This document shows, piece after piece, positions 18,885-29,146 of a stretch of DNA of 64,000 nt. Position 1 is the first letter of the stretch; every line of letters begins with the position of its first letter. The notes under the pieces were generated by a model. The model was not told the DNA's origin. It saw only the letters and a list, made by a program, of their open reading frames with translations, and did no database searches. The DNA comes from Olivibacter sp. SDN3 (GTDB lineage Bacteria; Bacteroidota; Bacteroidia; Sphingobacteriales; Sphingobacteriaceae). Position numbers and translations under genes: made by a program. The stretch lies in assembly GCF_014334135.1 (NCBI RefSeq), contig NZ_CP060497.1:1798001-1862000 (forward strand). Direction: 5' to 3'.

Positions 18885-20048
18885 CTATGTTATTTTCGAT
18901 GTAATTCTATCAATAGCCTCTTCCAACACCGACTCCTTTGTGCACAAGCTGATTCGAACGTAGTGATCTCCCGCATTACCAAATATACCTCCAGGTGTGA
19001 TGAACACAGCCGATTGTTGAAGTACCCGGTCGCTCAACTCGTATCCGTTGGTATACTTTTTAGGTATTTTAGCCCAAACAAACATACCTACCTGTGCTTT
19101 GTCGTATTGACAGCCGAGCAGATCTAATAATTTATGCACTTTCGTCCGCCTATTGCGATAAATCATGTTTAACTCATCGTACCAGTCCTTATTAAGCGTT
19201 AAAGCTTTAACGGCTGCCATTTGCAGTGGAAGAAACATCCCAGAATCCATATTACTTTTGAAGCGTAATATTTCATTTATACGATCCTGTGCTCCTAAAA
19301 GCATTCCAATGCGCCAGCCAGCCATATTACTTGATTTACTTAGAGAGTTTAACTCCAACGCCACTTCCTTTGCACCTTCAATCGCTAATAAGCTAGTTGG
19401 ACGTTCAGTTAAGATAAAACTGTACGGGTTATCGTGACAAATTAAGATATTGTGCTGTTTGCCAAAAGCAATCAGGCGTTCAAAAAAGCCAATGTCGGCT
19501 TTTGCACCAGTAGGCATATGTGGGTAATTGATCCACATCATTTTGACCCTGCTCAGATTCTGCTTGGCCAGTGCTGCTAAATCGGGTAACCACCCATTTT
19601 CAGCTTTTAATGTATAGGATACGCCCTTTGCTCCGGTTAACCGTACAGCTGAAGTATAGGTTGGATAACCTGGGTTGGGTATAAGTACTTCATCACCCTC
19701 TTGAAGATAAGTCATACATATGTGCATAATGCCTTCTTTGGAACCCATTAAAGGCAAAACTTCCGTTTCGGGATTTAAAGTAACTGAATAAAACTTCTCA
19801 TACCATTGAGCCATCGCTTTTCTCAAAGCAGGAACACCCTTATAACTTTGATAGGCATGTGTGTTCGGCAAAGAAGCACATTGATTCAATGTTTCGATAA
19901 CCGAAGGGTGCGGAGGTAGATCCGGACTACCAATTCCAAGGTTTATTACATTTAGTCCCTTTTTATTAAGCTCATCGATCTCTCTTAGTTTTTTAGAGAA
20001 ATAGTATTCTTCCGTATGTTGTAATCTTTTAGCTACTTCAATAGACAT
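18885..20048 (-). CDS. Class I/II PLP-dependent aminotransferase
   Basis: Fold-type I aminotransferase. Visible are 'LGIGSPDLPPH' near residue 38, 'NYPHMPTGA' (usual form NPxNPTG), and the PLP-lysine motif 'SLSKSSNMAGWRIG' near residue 233; 'YVRISLC' near the end supplies the carboxylate-binding arginine. Its pairing with tyrA suggests it transaminates an aromatic keto acid, but the sequence also resembles methionine and diaminopimelate aminotransferases, so the substrate is open. 387 residues. Confidence 0.88.
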   Translation of the reverse strand: MSIEVAKRLQHTEEYYFSKKLREIDELNKKGLNVINLGIGSPDLPPHPSVIETLNQCASLPNTHAYQSYKGVPALRKAMAQWYEKFYSVTLNPETEVLPLMGSKEGIMHICMTYLQEGDEVLIPNPGYPTYTSAVRLTGAKGVSYTLKAENGWLPDLAALAKQNLSRVKMMWINYPHMPTGAKADIGFFERLIAFGKQHNILICHDNPYSFILTERPTSLLAIEGAKEVALELNSLSKSSNMAGWRIGMLLGAQDRINEILRFKSNMDSGMFLPLQMAAVKALTLNKDWYDELNMIYRNRRTKVHKLLDLLGCQYDKAQVGMFVWAKIPKKYTNGYELSDRVLQQSAVFITPGGIFGNAGDHYVRISLCTKESVLEEAIDRITSKIT

Positions 20049-20485
20049 TTCACTTCAATTAGCCGCCTAATTTACTAAATTAGTTGCGTAGTTTGATGTT
20101 TAGTTTTAAGTTGTATACTTAAATGCAAAGAAAAACGTTTCTAGATTTAGCTGTCGCATCTTCGCAAGACGCCGATGTTTTTTTAAGGATGCCGGGTCTT
20201 AATAGTTCGAGCTTTTTGTTACCTTTGCCGTTTGGATTAAAAATGAAACCACATTTGTCTGTGTATGACATAAAGTTAAACACCGCCTTATATCATGCTT
20301 AGCACTGCCGTGATTATCCTACGCCGTCTGCTATTGATAAAGAAGACCTTCCTAATAAGGTATATTAGGTATAAAATTTTATAAATGAACCCTGATAGGA
20401 TTAAAATAATAGTTAAACATACAAATACACGATTATTTTTATCATCAAAAGCTCTATCTGACGATGGAGAACAGAAAATAAACAG
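20049..20485. other. Intergenic region with one small ORF (20123-20302, +)
   Basis: 437 bases between the divergent aminotransferase and ABC exporter genes. The only coding candidate is a 59-codon ATG frame at 20123-20302 on the plus strand; it contains 'LLPLPFGLKMKPHLSVYD' but I recognise no family. No strong promoter match (TTTG-N19/20-TAnnTTTG) was found for either flanking gene. An AT-rich stretch precedes the exporter ATG. Confidence 0.5.
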
Positions 20486-22306
20486 ATGAAAACCTACTTA
20501 AGATTATTATCTTTTGCCAAACCGATCGAGAAATACGCTATCCCATATGTTCTTTGTATTCTGGTTACGGTTATATTTAGTACATTAAATATTGCTCTTT
20601 TAGCCCCGTTATTAACCACACTTTTTGAAACAGGAGGTGGGGACACATATGAAAAGCCTGAGAACTGGTTAGACGTTTTAGGTTATTTCAACTATTATGC
20701 GCAACAGGCATCGATTAAATATGGACCAATAGGAGCACTCGAACGCGTGCTGGTAATCATCGTCGGATCGGTTTTCGTAAGTAATCTATTTAGGTATGCC
20801 TCACAGCGAATAATGGAGAATCTTCGCATACATACCTTACTGAACTTAAGGAGAACTGTTTTTAATAATGTGATGAACTTACATGTCGGTTATTTTAATA
20901 ACCAGCGCAAAGGCGATATCATTTCCAAAATTGCCTCCGATGTGCAGGTGGTCCAATTTTCGGTGACAGCAACACTACAGGTGGTTTTTAAAGAACCCCT
21001 TCAGCTCGTCTTCTATCTGATTACCTTATTTCTGATTAGTTTTAAGTTAACAATCTTCGCTATTTTGGTTATACCGGTGTCGGCTTTTATCATATCGCTA
21101 ATTGTGAGACGGCTTAAAGCGCAGGCAACCGAAGCACAGCAAGTGTATGGAAAAATGATCAGCTACCTGGATGAGGCGTTGTCTGGCATTAAAATTATCA
21201 AAGCATTTAATGCTACAAGTTACGTGAAGGACCAGTTCCACAATGAAAATGTTTATTATTCAAAGTTGGGAAAAAGAATGGCTCGTCGCCAGCAATTGAG
21301 TTCTCCGGTTTCTGAACTATTGGGCGTGTTAATGGTGGCAATTATCGTGCTTTATGGCGGAAGACTGGTTTTAACAGATGATGCTAGCTTTGATTCAGCC
21401 ACTTTTGTGGCCTATATTGCCATGTTTTCACAAGTGATGCGGCCTGCAAAGGCTATTACTGACTCATTTAGTAATATTCACTCGGGTATAGCGGCGGGGG
21501 AACGGGTGCTCGAACTGATCGATGAAAAGCCAGCTATCGAAGATGCTCCAGATGCCATGGAAATCAAAGCCTTCAATAAGAGCATTAGATTCAATGATGT
21601 TTGCTTCTCTTATCCAGATCGACAGATTTTGTCAAATATTAATATAGAAATACCAAAGGGAAAAACGGTAGCCCTTGTTGGACCTTCTGGAGGAGGTAAG
21701 TCTACCTTAATGGATTTGGTTCCCCGTTTTCTAGAAGTGCAATCTGGAAGTATATTATTTGATGATGTTGATATACGAGACATTACTTCGGGCTCGTTGA
21801 GGAGTTTAATGGGGACTGTAAACCAGGAATCTATATTATTCAATGATACTATATTTAATAATATAGCTTTTGGAGCAAACGGTGCTACGCAAGAGCAGGT
21901 AGAAGCTGCGGCAAAAATAGCCAACGCACACAATTTTATTCTGGAAACGGATAATGGTTATCAAACGAATATAGGAGATAGAGGAATAAAATTGTCGGGA
22001 GGTCAAAGACAGCGTATATGCATTGCACGTGCCGTTTTAAGAAACCCTCCTATTCTATTATTGGATGAAGCTACTTCGGCGTTAGATACAGAGTCAGAGA
22101 AATTAGTACAAGATGCGCTTAATAAATTGATGCATAGCCGTACTACCTTGGTTATTGCTCATAGATTGAGCACTATACAATCAGCCGACACCATTGTAGT
22201 CTTGGACAATGGTAGGGTTGTTGAACAAGGAAACCATAATGAACTAATCGCAAAAAGCGGTCTATATAAACGTTTGGTTGATATGCAGCAATTTGAAGAG
22301 GCATAG
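20486..22306 (+). CDS. ABC exporter, permease-ATPase fusion (MsbA-like)
   Basis: Half-transporter acting as a homodimer in the inner membrane. N-terminal six-helix exporter domain (about residues 15-330), then the ATPase: Walker A 'GPSGGGKST' (about 399-407), Q-loop 'VNQESILFN', signature 'LSGGQRQR', Walker B 'PILLLDEATSALD', H-loop 'IAHRLS'. 606 residues, normal for MsbA-type lipid or drug exporters. Substrate cannot be read from sequence; a lipid A or phospholipid role is an inference from family and length. It stands alone, convergent with infB. Confidence 0.9.
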   Translation: MKTYLRLLSFAKPIEKYAIPYVLCILVTVIFSTLNIALLAPLLTTLFETGGGDTYEKPENWLDVLGYFNYYAQQASIKYGPIGALERVLVIIVGSVFVSNLFRYASQRIMENLRIHTLLNLRRTVFNNVMNLHVGYFNNQRKGDIISKIASDVQVVQFSVTATLQVVFKEPLQLVFYLITLFLISFKLTIFAILVIPVSAFIISLIVRRLKAQATEAQQVYGKMISYLDEALSGIKIIKAFNATSYVKDQFHNENVYYSKLGKRMARRQQLSSPVSELLGVLMVAIIVLYGGRLVLTDDASFDSATFVAYIAMFSQVMRPAKAITDSFSNIHSGIAAGERVLELIDEKPAIEDAPDAMEIKAFNKSIRFNDVCFSYPDRQILSNINIEIPKGKTVALVGPSGGGKSTLMDLVPRFLEVQSGSILFDDVDIRDITSGSLRSLMGTVNQESILFNDTIFNNIAFGANGATQEQVEAAAKIANAHNFILETDNGYQTNIGDRGIKLSGGQRQRICIARAVLRNPPILLLDEATSALDTESEKLVQDALNKLMHSRTTLVIAHRLSTIQSADTIVVLDNGRVVEQGNHNELIAKSGLYKRLVDMQQFEEA

Positions 22307-22358
22307 GCGTGGTGGAGAAAGAAAATCCTCTTGGAGGATAACGGGGTATTACAAAAGC

Positions 22359-22395
22359 AAAAAAAGGCCTTAATGATTTTTTATCACTAAAGCCC
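22359..22395 (-). terminator. Terminator of the rimP-nusA-infB operon
   Basis: On the minus strand a 12-bp stem (two G-U pairs, arms 22383-22394 and 22366-22377, loop of five A) is followed by U7. It lies 34 bases after the infB stop. On the plus strand it also folds but has no T-run directly after it, so it works less well for the ABC exporter. Confidence 0.85.
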
Positions 22396-22428
22396 TGTGT
22401 TTATTTTGCAATAACTCCTTAATGCATT

Positions 22429-25400
22429 TTAGAGTTTACGTTTTATTTCCACTTGCTCATAAGCTTCTACGATATCTCCAACTTTAATATCGTTGAAGTT
22501 CTGAATACTTAATCCACATTCATAACCTTGTGAAACCTCTTTAACATCATCTTTGAAGCGTTTCAAAGAGGTCAGTTTGCCGGTGTAAACAACTACACCA
22601 TCTCTGATTAAGCGGATATCGTGATTACGATTAATCTTACCATCCAACACCATACATCCAGCTATAGTACCCACCTTACTAATTTTGAAAACTTCACGTA
22701 TTTCAACATTTGAAACAATCTTTTCTTCAAATTTAGGCGCCAACATACCTTCCATTGCAGCTTTTAACTCTTCAATAGCATCGTAGATGATTGAGTATAA
22801 GCGAATATCAATCTGCTCCTGCTCTGCCAGCTTACGGGCATTTTGAGAAGGGCGTACTTGGAAACCGATGATAATCGCGTCCGATGCGGAGGCTAATAAT
22901 ACATCCGATTCGGAGATTTGACCAACCGATTTATGAATGATATTTACCTGGATCTCTTCGGTAGATAATTTTAGTAATGAATCTGATAACGCTTCGATAG
23001 AACCATCGACATCCCCTTTGACAATGACATTGAGCTCTTTGAAGTTTCCAATCGCTAAACGACGGCCAATTTCATCCAGGGTAATATGTTTCTGTGTACG
23101 TAAGCCTTGTTCGCGTTGTAGCTGCAAGCGTTTATTAGCAATTTGCCGAGCCTCAGATTCACTTTCCAATACATAAAGCTTATCTCCAGCGGTAGGAGCA
23201 CCGTTCATTCCCAGAATTTGTATAGGGGCTGAAGGTCCTGCTTCTGTTACTTTCTGGCCACGCTCATTAGTTAGTGCCTTTACTTTACCACTATGAGAAC
23301 CCGCGAGAATCGCATCTCCAACCCTCAGCGTACCCCCTTGTATAAGTACAGTCGTAACGATGCCTCGTCCTTTATCAAGAGCAGCTTCTACTACGGAACC
23401 CACTGCGCGCTTTTTCGGATCTGCCTTCAACTCCAATAATTCGGCTTCTAAAAGAACTTTTTCTAACAAAGCATCCACATTCAATCCTGTTTTACCAGAA
23501 ATCTCCTGTGCCTGATATTTGCCACCCCAATCCTCAACCAAAATATTCATCGTAGACAATTGCTCCCTGATTTTGTCGGCATTGGCACCTGGCTTATCAA
23601 TCTTTGTAAACGCAAAAACAATAGGAACGCCCGCTGCCTGCGCATGATTGATCGCTTCTTTTGTTTGGGGCATTACGCTATCATCGGCTGCTATTACTAT
23701 AATAGCAATATCTGTTACTTTTGCACCACGGGCACGCATGGCTGTAAATGCTTCGTGACCAGGTGTATCTAAAAACGTAATTTTTCTACCATCATCTAAT
23801 TTTACTGCATATGCTCCAATATGTTGCGTTATCCCACCGGCTTCACCCCCAATAACATTGGTTTTACGCACATAGTCCAAAAGAGATGTTTTACCATGGT
23901 CAACATGGCCCATAACGGTTACGATAGGAGCACGTGAGATAAGATTTTCGAGAGTGTCCGGTTCTTCTAAAGAGTGCGTCTCTTCATCTTCAGGTTTGAT
24001 AAATTCAACTTCATAACCGAATTCATCTGCAACGATAGTTAATGTCTCTGCATCTAAGCGCTGGTTAATGGATACAAACATACCCAAACTCATACAAGTA
24101 GATATAATCTGTGTTACAGAAACATCCATCATATTGGCTAAGTCATTGGCAGTAACAAACTCCGTTACACGTAAAACCTTTGACTGCATTTCGCGTTCCA
24201 AAGCAGCTTCTTCCGCAGAAAGCGCTACATCATCTCTTTTCTGACGACGTAGTTTAGCCCGCTGTGCAAATTTACCAGACTTACCCGCTCCACTCAAACG
24301 GGCCAATGTTGCCTTAATCTGATCTTGGATTTCTTTTTCACTAGGTTCTTCTTTCGGCGTTTCCGTATGTCGGCCACGGCCTTTAAAATCACCTCTACCT
24401 TTACCAGGGTGTGAGCCTCCTTTATGATCTGGCCTAGGCCCTCCTCCTTGTCCCGGCCGGTTATGGCCACCGCCAGGTTGATTAGCTCTTTGCTGATCGC
24501 CGGCTTGGTTACGGTTCGGAGCCCCTCCAGGTGCGTTATTGTTACGTTTGCGTTTACGCTTGTGATCTGATGGAGCATTAGCTCCTGATGACGAAGCAAC
24601 AGGTTGATCCTTACGGCGTTGATGCGGTGTTGGTAATTCTATTTTACCAATTACCTTAGGGCCGCTTAAGTGTTCAGCTTTTGCTCGAATAACTTCATCG
24701 GGTACGTCCGTTCGTATAATCGGCTTTTGCTCTTCTTTAACCGGCTTCACTGACGCTTTCGCCTCAAGCTTCTCTTCTGGTTTTTTTTCAGCAGCTGGTG
24801 CTATTGGAGATGGTTGCACTTTTTCTATAGGTTTTTCCTCAACTTTTGGCTGCTCTGAAACAGGTTCTTCTACCTTCTTTTCAGCCGGAGGTGGAGTTGC
24901 TGGTTTTTCAACATCCTCTTCCTTATGCTCTAAAGGCGCTTGCTGGGCTTTCTCCTCTTCACGTGGCTTTTCTGGCTTAGGCTCCTCTTTTCCAACAATC
25001 TTTTTGTCAGGGCGGCTGCGTTGATTAATACTTGATAAGTCAATTTTACCAACAACTTTCACACCTACGTGATTGTCCGTCTCACCTTTGTCTTTCGATG
25101 GTTCCTTCGGCGCATCTTCCTTAGCTGTGGATTCCTCTTGCTGAGGTTGGTTGGTATTAGCTTGTGTTTCTTCGACAGAAGGACCGAAAGAGCTGTTGTT
25201 TTTAATTAATATTTCATCTTGTTCAGCATCCTGTGCTGATTTAGATGTAGCAGCTTCTATAGGAGCTTCATCGCGACGGATTTTTCCAATTACAATCTGA
25301 TTGGCTTCTTCCTTCACAATTTTATCTCCTTGAAACTCTCTTAAAAGAACATCATACATGTCTCGGTCTAACTTAGTGTTAGGTTTAGCCTCAATATCAT

Positions 25401-25494
25401 AGCCTTTTTTGGCCAAGAAATCTACGGCTGTGCCGATACCAATATTCAGTTCTTTCGCAGCTTTCAGTAAGTTTATGCTTTTACCTTCTGTCAT
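22429..25494 (-). CDS. infB: Translation initiation factor IF-2
   Basis: GTPase that brings fMet-tRNA to the 30S subunit and promotes 50S joining. The order is: an N-terminal IF2_N-type domain (about 1-60); a long disordered region rich in E/K/P, then basic and glycine-rich (about 60-400, with a KRKRKR patch); a second IF2_N motif; the G domain with G1 'GHVDHGKTS', G3 'DTPGH' and G4 'TKID'; and domains II, III and IV ending in '[16 protein letters not shown]'. 1021 residues, long because of the linker. Last gene of the rimP-nusA-infB operon. Confidence 0.97.
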   Translation of the reverse strand: MTEGKSINLLKAAKELNIGIGTAVDFLAKKGYDIEAKPNTKLDRDMYDVLLREFQGDKIVKEEANQIVIGKIRRDEAPIEAATSKSAQDAEQDEILIKNNSSFGPSVEETQANTNQPQQEESTAKEDAPKEPSKDKGETDNHVGVKVVGKIDLSSINQRSRPDKKIVGKEEPKPEKPREEEKAQQAPLEHKEEDVEKPATPPPAEKKVEEPVSEQPKVEEKPIEKVQPSPIAPAAEKKPEEKLEAKASVKPVKEEQKPIIRTDVPDEVIRAKAEHLSGPKVIGKIELPTPHQRRKDQPVASSSGANAPSDHKRKRKRNNNAPGGAPNRNQAGDQQRANQPGGGHNRPGQGGGPRPDHKGGSHPGKGRGDFKGRGRHTETPKEEPSEKEIQDQIKATLARLSGAGKSGKFAQRAKLRRQKRDDVALSAEEAALEREMQSKVLRVTEFVTANDLANMMDVSVTQIISTCMSLGMFVSINQRLDAETLTIVADEFGYEVEFIKPEDEETHSLEEPDTLENLISRAPIVTVMGHVDHGKTSLLDYVRKTNVIGGEAGGITQHIGAYAVKLDDGRKITFLDTPGHEAFTAMRARGAKVTDIAIIVIAADDSVMPQTKEAINHAQAAGVPIVFAFTKIDKPGANADKIREQLSTMNILVEDWGGKYQAQEISGKTGLNVDALLEKVLLEAELLELKADPKKRAVGSVVEAALDKGRGIVTTVLIQGGTLRVGDAILAGSHSGKVKALTNERGQKVTEAGPSAPIQILGMNGAPTAGDKLYVLESESEARQIANKRLQLQREQGLRTQKHITLDEIGRRLAIGNFKELNVIVKGDVDGSIEALSDSLLKLSTEEIQVNIIHKSVGQISESDVLLASASDAIIIGFQVRPSQNARKLAEQEQIDIRLYSIIYDAIEELKAAMEGMLAPKFEEKIVSNVEIREVFKISKVGTIAGCMVLDGKINRNHDIRLIRDGVVVYTGKLTSLKRFKDDVKEVSQGYECGLSIQNFNDIKVGDIVEAYEQVEIKRKL

Positions 25495-25607
25495 TAATCT
25501 AATTACCTCTTAATTTATTGTATAATATTACAAAAGTATACTTTTTAGTTGTTTATTACTAAAATAATCAACAAAGCCTTCTTTTGTTTGGCGTTCTGTC
25601 CACAGAA

Positions 25608-26843
25608 TTATTCAAATTCTGCACGTAACACCTGTATAACCTCTAATATAGTATTTTCTTCTAAATCTGTTCTACGGATCAGCTCATCAGTCGATAATGC
25701 TAGTACGGATTTTGCAGTGTCTAAACCTACACGCTTAAACTCATCGAGTATCCAACCGTCGATTTCATCTGCAAATTCTTCCAAATCAACATCTTCGTCA
25801 TTCTCGTCACTTTCCCTATAAACATCAATCTCATACCCGGTTAGCTTACCAGCTAATTTTATGTTATGACCTCCACGACCGATTGCCAGAGACACCTGGT
25901 CTGATTGTAAGTATACAGCAGCCCGTTTTTCCTGATCATCCAACTTAGTGGAACTGATTCTCGCAGGGCTTAACGCCCGTTGTATGTAAAGCGAAATATT
26001 ATTCGTGAAGTTTATAACATCTATATTTTCATTGCGTAACTCGCGCACAATGCCGTGTATACGTGAACCTTTCATACCAACACAGGCACCAACGGGATCA
26101 ATACGATCATCATAAGACTCAACGGCTACTTTTGCGCGTTCTCCCGGTTCACGAACTATTTTCTTAATCGTTATCAGACCATCGAAAATCTCAGGTACCT
26201 CTAATTCAAACAACCGTTGTAAAAATTCCGGAGCTGTCCTTGAAATAATGATCTTCGGTGTAGTGTTCATCATGTCGACTTTGTAAACCACCGCTCTAAT
26301 GGTATCCCCTTTTTTAAAGTAGTCGGCGGGTATCTGCTCTGTTTTTGGTAAAATAAGTTCATTCCCCTCATCGTCCAAAACGAGTGTTTCTTTCTTCCAG
26401 ATCTGATAAACCTCACCGGTCACGATTTCGCCAACGCGATCTTTGTACTTTTTGAATATCTCGTCTTTCTCTAGCTCCAGCACCTTAGAAACTAAGGTTT
26501 GTCTAGCAGCAAGGATAGCTCGTCTGCCAAAACTCTCTAAAGTGATTTCTTCAATAAAATCATCTCCAACTTCTAAGTCAGGGTCTACTTTGCGAGCTTC
26601 CGCAAGTTCGATTTCCAAATCATCATCCTCTGAAAATTCATCCTCAACAACAGCGCGCGTGCGCCATATCTCCAGGTCACCATTATCGGGGTTAACGATT
26701 ACATCACAGTTTTCGTCTGTTCCGAAACGCTTACGAATCATACTTCTGAAAACCTCTTCCAATACGCTGATGACCGTTGGCCGGTCAATGTTTTTGAAGT
26801 CTTTGAACTCCTGAAATGAGTCTATTAAATTGATATTGCTCAT
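25608..26843 (-). CDS. nusA: Transcription termination/antitermination factor NusA
   Basis: RNA-polymerase-associated factor that modulates pausing, termination and antitermination. An N-terminal polymerase-binding domain (about 1-125), an S1 RNA-binding domain (about 130-200, 'GEIVTGEVYQI'), then KH1 and KH2 ('DPVGACVGMKGSRIHGIVREL' and 'AIGRGGHNIKLAGKL'), and a short acidic tail to 411 residues. It lacks the pair of C-terminal acidic repeats found in E. coli NusA. It starts two bases after the rimP stop. Confidence 0.96.
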   Translation of the reverse strand: MSNINLIDSFQEFKDFKNIDRPTVISVLEEVFRSMIRKRFGTDENCDVIVNPDNGDLEIWRTRAVVEDEFSEDDDLEIELAEARKVDPDLEVGDDFIEEITLESFGRRAILAARQTLVSKVLELEKDEIFKKYKDRVGEIVTGEVYQIWKKETLVLDDEGNELILPKTEQIPADYFKKGDTIRAVVYKVDMMNTTPKIIISRTAPEFLQRLFELEVPEIFDGLITIKKIVREPGERAKVAVESYDDRIDPVGACVGMKGSRIHGIVRELRNENIDVINFTNNISLYIQRALSPARISSTKLDDQEKRAAVYLQSDQVSLAIGRGGHNIKLAGKLTGYEIDVYRESDENDEDVDLEEFADEIDGWILDEFKRVGLDTAKSVLALSTDELIRRTDLEENTILEVIQVLRAEFE

Positions 26844-26845
26844 TT

Positions 26846-27310
26846 TTATTTAAATGAAATTAAAACCTTTATTTCTGTTATTAGGTCTAGTGGAATGGTG
26901 TTTTGTACCTGAACCGCTTTTTTACCTTTTTCTTTTACCGTTTCTTCAATCTGTAAATGCCCTTCTGTAGCAGCCAGCAGTTTTCCTTCTCTTTTATTGC
27001 CTGATGTCATTTTCAGTGAGACGGCTCTTCCGATATTTTTTTTGTATTGCCTTTCAAGCCGGAGAGGGGCGTCTATACCTGGCGACGACACCTCTAAATT
27101 ATAGGCATCTGAAATGGCGTCCTCCTCCTCCAAATGAAAACCAACATGTCTGCTGATTGCTGCACAATCTTGTATGCTAATCCCTTGATCACCGTCAACA
27201 TGAATAACAAGTTTGCCATTACTATGCATGTTGACATCCACCAAGAAAAGATCCGATCTGTCGGCGATCTTTTCTTCTACTAATGCTATGACCCTTTGCT
27301 CAATGCTCAT
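26846..27310 (-). CDS. rimP: Ribosome maturation factor RimP
   Basis: Small-subunit assembly factor. The family signature is 'YNLEVSSPGIDAPLRLERQY' in the middle of the protein. I place the start at ATG 27310 (154 residues, beginning 'MSIEQRVIALVEE'); a longer frame to 27391 would have to be translated through the leader hairpin and the promoter and adds residues foreign to the family. First gene of the operon, followed two bases later by nusA. Confidence 0.94.
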   Translation of the reverse strand: MSIEQRVIALVEEKIADRSDLFLVDVNMHSNGKLVIHVDGDQGISIQDCAAISRHVGFHLEEEDAISDAYNLEVSSPGIDAPLRLERQYKKNIGRAVSLKMTSGNKREGKLLAATEGHLQIEETVKEKGKKAVQVQNTIPLDLITEIKVLISFK

Positions 27311-27337
27311 ACTCCGTTTACAAATTACTTGTAATAA

Positions 27338-27365
27338 AAAGAGGGGACTATGCTGTCCCCTCTTT
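27338..27365 (-). promoter_or_regulatory. Hairpin in the 5' leader of rimP-nusA-infB (attenuator-like)
   Basis: An 11-bp perfect stem with a six-base loop. On the minus strand the 3' arm runs into U5 and then AUUAC, the form of an intrinsic terminator. It begins roughly eight bases after the predicted transcription start and ends 27 bases before the rimP ATG. Because nusA is in the operon, attenuation controlled by NusA is a possible reading; a 5' stabilising hairpin is the alternative. Confidence 0.6.
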
Positions 27366-27377
27366 CTCAAGATGATG

Positions 27378-27409
27378 CAAATATAAAACAAAATATTTGA
27401 ATTTTCAAA
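27378..27409 (-). promoter_or_regulatory. Promoter of rimP-nusA-infB (TTTG-N20-TATATTTG)
   Basis: On the minus strand TTTG (27409-27406) and a perfect TAnnTTTG box (27385-27378) are 20 bases apart, the same geometry as the nuo promoter. Predicted start near 27373, giving a leader of about 60 bases that contains the hairpin. Confidence 0.8.
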
Positions 27410-27433
27410 TGCTTGATTGTCTTGATAAAAGAT

Positions 27434-27464
27434 GTTTGCTGATAAAAAAGTATAAACAATTTTG
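27434..27464 (+). promoter_or_regulatory. Probable promoter of the 27500 gene (TTTG-N19-CAATTTTG)
   Basis: TTTG at 27434-27437 and a -7 box matching seven of eight consensus positions count as CAATTTTG at 27457-27464, with 19 bases between. Divergent from the rimP promoter, with 24 bases between the two -33 boxes. Confidence 0.5.
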
Positions 27465-27499
27465 AATTTTTGTCGTTTCTTTAGATAAAAAATTCAGCT

Positions 27500-27850
27500 A
27501 TGCGATTCATCATTGATCTTATTGTAACGGGTGTTGCCATTATGTTGGCTGCCTACGTTATTCCGGGCGCCGAAGTTTCTGGGTTTTGGAGCGCGGTACT
27601 CGCAGGGGTTCTAATTGCGTTGGCAAACGCTACAGTAGGTACCATCCTCAGGTTCTTTACTTTGCCGCTCAATATATTAACACTAGGACTGGTATCTTTC
27701 GTTATTACTATTCTAATGGTCATGTTAGTGAGTAACATTATGAGTGGTTTTTCGGTTAGTGGCTTTTTCTCTGCGATGTTTTTTGCTATCCTAACAGCTA
27801 TCATCGAAATGATTCTTGGTGGTTTATTTGGTACTAATAAGGTTGAATAG
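27500..27850 (+). CDS. Phage holin family (holin_4_2-like) small membrane protein
   Basis: 116 residues with four hydrophobic helices and glycine-rich turns, almost no soluble part; 'LPLNILTLGLVSFVI' is typical of the Phage_holin_4_2/YvlD family. Despite the name, chromosomal members are ordinary inner-membrane proteins of unknown function, and no lysis genes are nearby. Start ATG 27500 lies about 30 bases after the predicted transcription start. Confidence 0.8.
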   Translation: MRFIIDLIVTGVAIMLAAYVIPGAEVSGFWSAVLAGVLIALANATVGTILRFFTLPLNILTLGLVSFVITILMVMLVSNIMSGFSVSGFFSAMFFAILTAIIEMILGGLFGTNKVE

Positions 27851-27900
27851 TTGCGTTTTACTCATATTTAATGTATTATTGAGCTCCTATTGATAAAAAT

Positions 27901-29046
27901 ATGAGCACGTATTATCCTTCAAAAACGATACTGGTTTTATTGATGGCGTTTTTAATACCAGTAGTAATTATGGCACAAGAAAATGTGATTAATCTGCTTA
28001 TAGGTACTTACACAGACACAGGTAAGAGTCAAGGTATTTATGTGTATGCCTTTGATACCGTTTCTGGAAAATTAACTTACCGAAGTGAAGTGCCTACGGA
28101 TAATCCTTCGTTTCTGACGTTGAGTAAAGATCGCAAATATGTTTATTCGGTCAATGAGCTAGGCGAAGGAAATGGGCGTGTGAGTGCGTTTGCTTACGAT
28201 TCGTCGACCGCTAAATTACGTTTCTTGAATCAGCAAGCAGCTTTGGGCGATGCTCCGTGTCATATAACCATTGATCAGGAGGATAAAAACGTTATCGTAT
28301 CTAATTACAATGGGGGCAACTTTGCCGTATTTGGTAGGGAGCGCGATGGCCGGTTAACGGAAAAAAAGCAAGTGGTTGGTCATCAGGGAAGCGGACCTGA
28401 TAAAAGTAGACAGGAAAAACCTCATGTGCATTCGGCGATATTCAGCCCCAATGGAAAATTCTTATTGGTGCAAGACCTCGGAACGGATCAAGTAAGTAGC
28501 TATCCTTATGATGTAACTGCCGATGAAACACCAGTTTCTTTAGCGGAAGTAAATCGAGTTACCTTAACTCCGGGTAGTGGACCCCGGCACGCAATATTTT
28601 CTAAAGATGGTGATTATGTTTATGTCGTACAGGAAATGAAACCGGCAGTAACTGTTTTTAACTGTCATGAAGGACAAATGCAGCAGGTACAGGAGATTAC
28701 GATGTTGTCTGAGGATTTCACAGGTGATGACGTGGGTGCGGCAGATATTCACATCTCCCCGGATGGTAAATTTCTATATGCATCTAACCGTGGAGACGCC
28801 AATGATATCGCTATTTATAAAGTGGATCAAAAAAGTGGTCGATTGTCTTTGCAGGACCATCAATCTGTTGGGGGAAAGGGGCCAAGGAATTTTGTGATAG
28901 CTCCGGAAGGAAATTTTCTACTCGTCGCAAACCAATATACGGATAATGTAACGGTGTTTAAAAGGGATTTTACAACCGGTCTGTTAGAAGATACAGGGAT
29001 AGGTGTTGCTATTGGAGCTCCGGTATGTTTGGTTTTTGACAGATAA
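27901..29046 (+). CDS. Lactonase-family beta-propeller protein, secreted
   Basis: Pfam Lactonase-type (6-phosphogluconolactonase-like) seven-bladed propeller. A signal peptide occupies about residues 1-25 ('LVLLMAFLIPVVIMAQE'), so the protein is probably periplasmic, unlike cytoplasmic Pgl. Repeating blade motifs of the type 'FSPNGKFLLVQDLG', 'ISPDGKFLYASNRG' and 'APEGNFLLVANQY' are clear, and the active-site-type 'PHVHSAIFSPNGK' and 'GPRHAIFS' are present. Substrate unknown. 381 residues. Confidence 0.87.
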   Translation: MSTYYPSKTILVLLMAFLIPVVIMAQENVINLLIGTYTDTGKSQGIYVYAFDTVSGKLTYRSEVPTDNPSFLTLSKDRKYVYSVNELGEGNGRVSAFAYDSSTAKLRFLNQQAALGDAPCHITIDQEDKNVIVSNYNGGNFAVFGRERDGRLTEKKQVVGHQGSGPDKSRQEKPHVHSAIFSPNGKFLLVQDLGTDQVSSYPYDVTADETPVSLAEVNRVTLTPGSGPRHAIFSKDGDYVYVVQEMKPAVTVFNCHEGQMQQVQEITMLSEDFTGDDVGAADIHISPDGKFLYASNRGDANDIAIYKVDQKSGRLSLQDHQSVGGKGPRNFVIAPEGNFLLVANQYTDNVTVFKRDFTTGLLEDTGIGVAIGAPVCLVFDR

Positions 29047-29146
29047 AATAGTAACCATTTCGCCAGGGCCAATCTTTTGGCCTGGATAAAAAAGGCACAT
29101 GTCACGCTACATATTTTCTTAACATTTTTCCCGGAGAGCGATAATA

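Noticed and set aside
24294-24599. 101-codon minus-strand frame inside infB
   Set aside because: It is an alternate frame of the low-complexity linker of IF-2, with no family signs.
26443-26814. 123-codon Ser-rich plus-strand frame
   Set aside because: Antisense to the N-terminal acidic part of nusA; explained by that gene's composition.
27311-27391. Upstream extension of the rimP frame to 27391
   Set aside because: It would begin within the promoter's -7 region and run through the leader hairpin; the usual family start is at 27310.
27500-27850. Prophage suspected from the holin-like gene
   Set aside because: Holin_4_2-type proteins are common chromosomal membrane proteins, and no lysin, integrase, capsid gene or att-like repeat is nearby.
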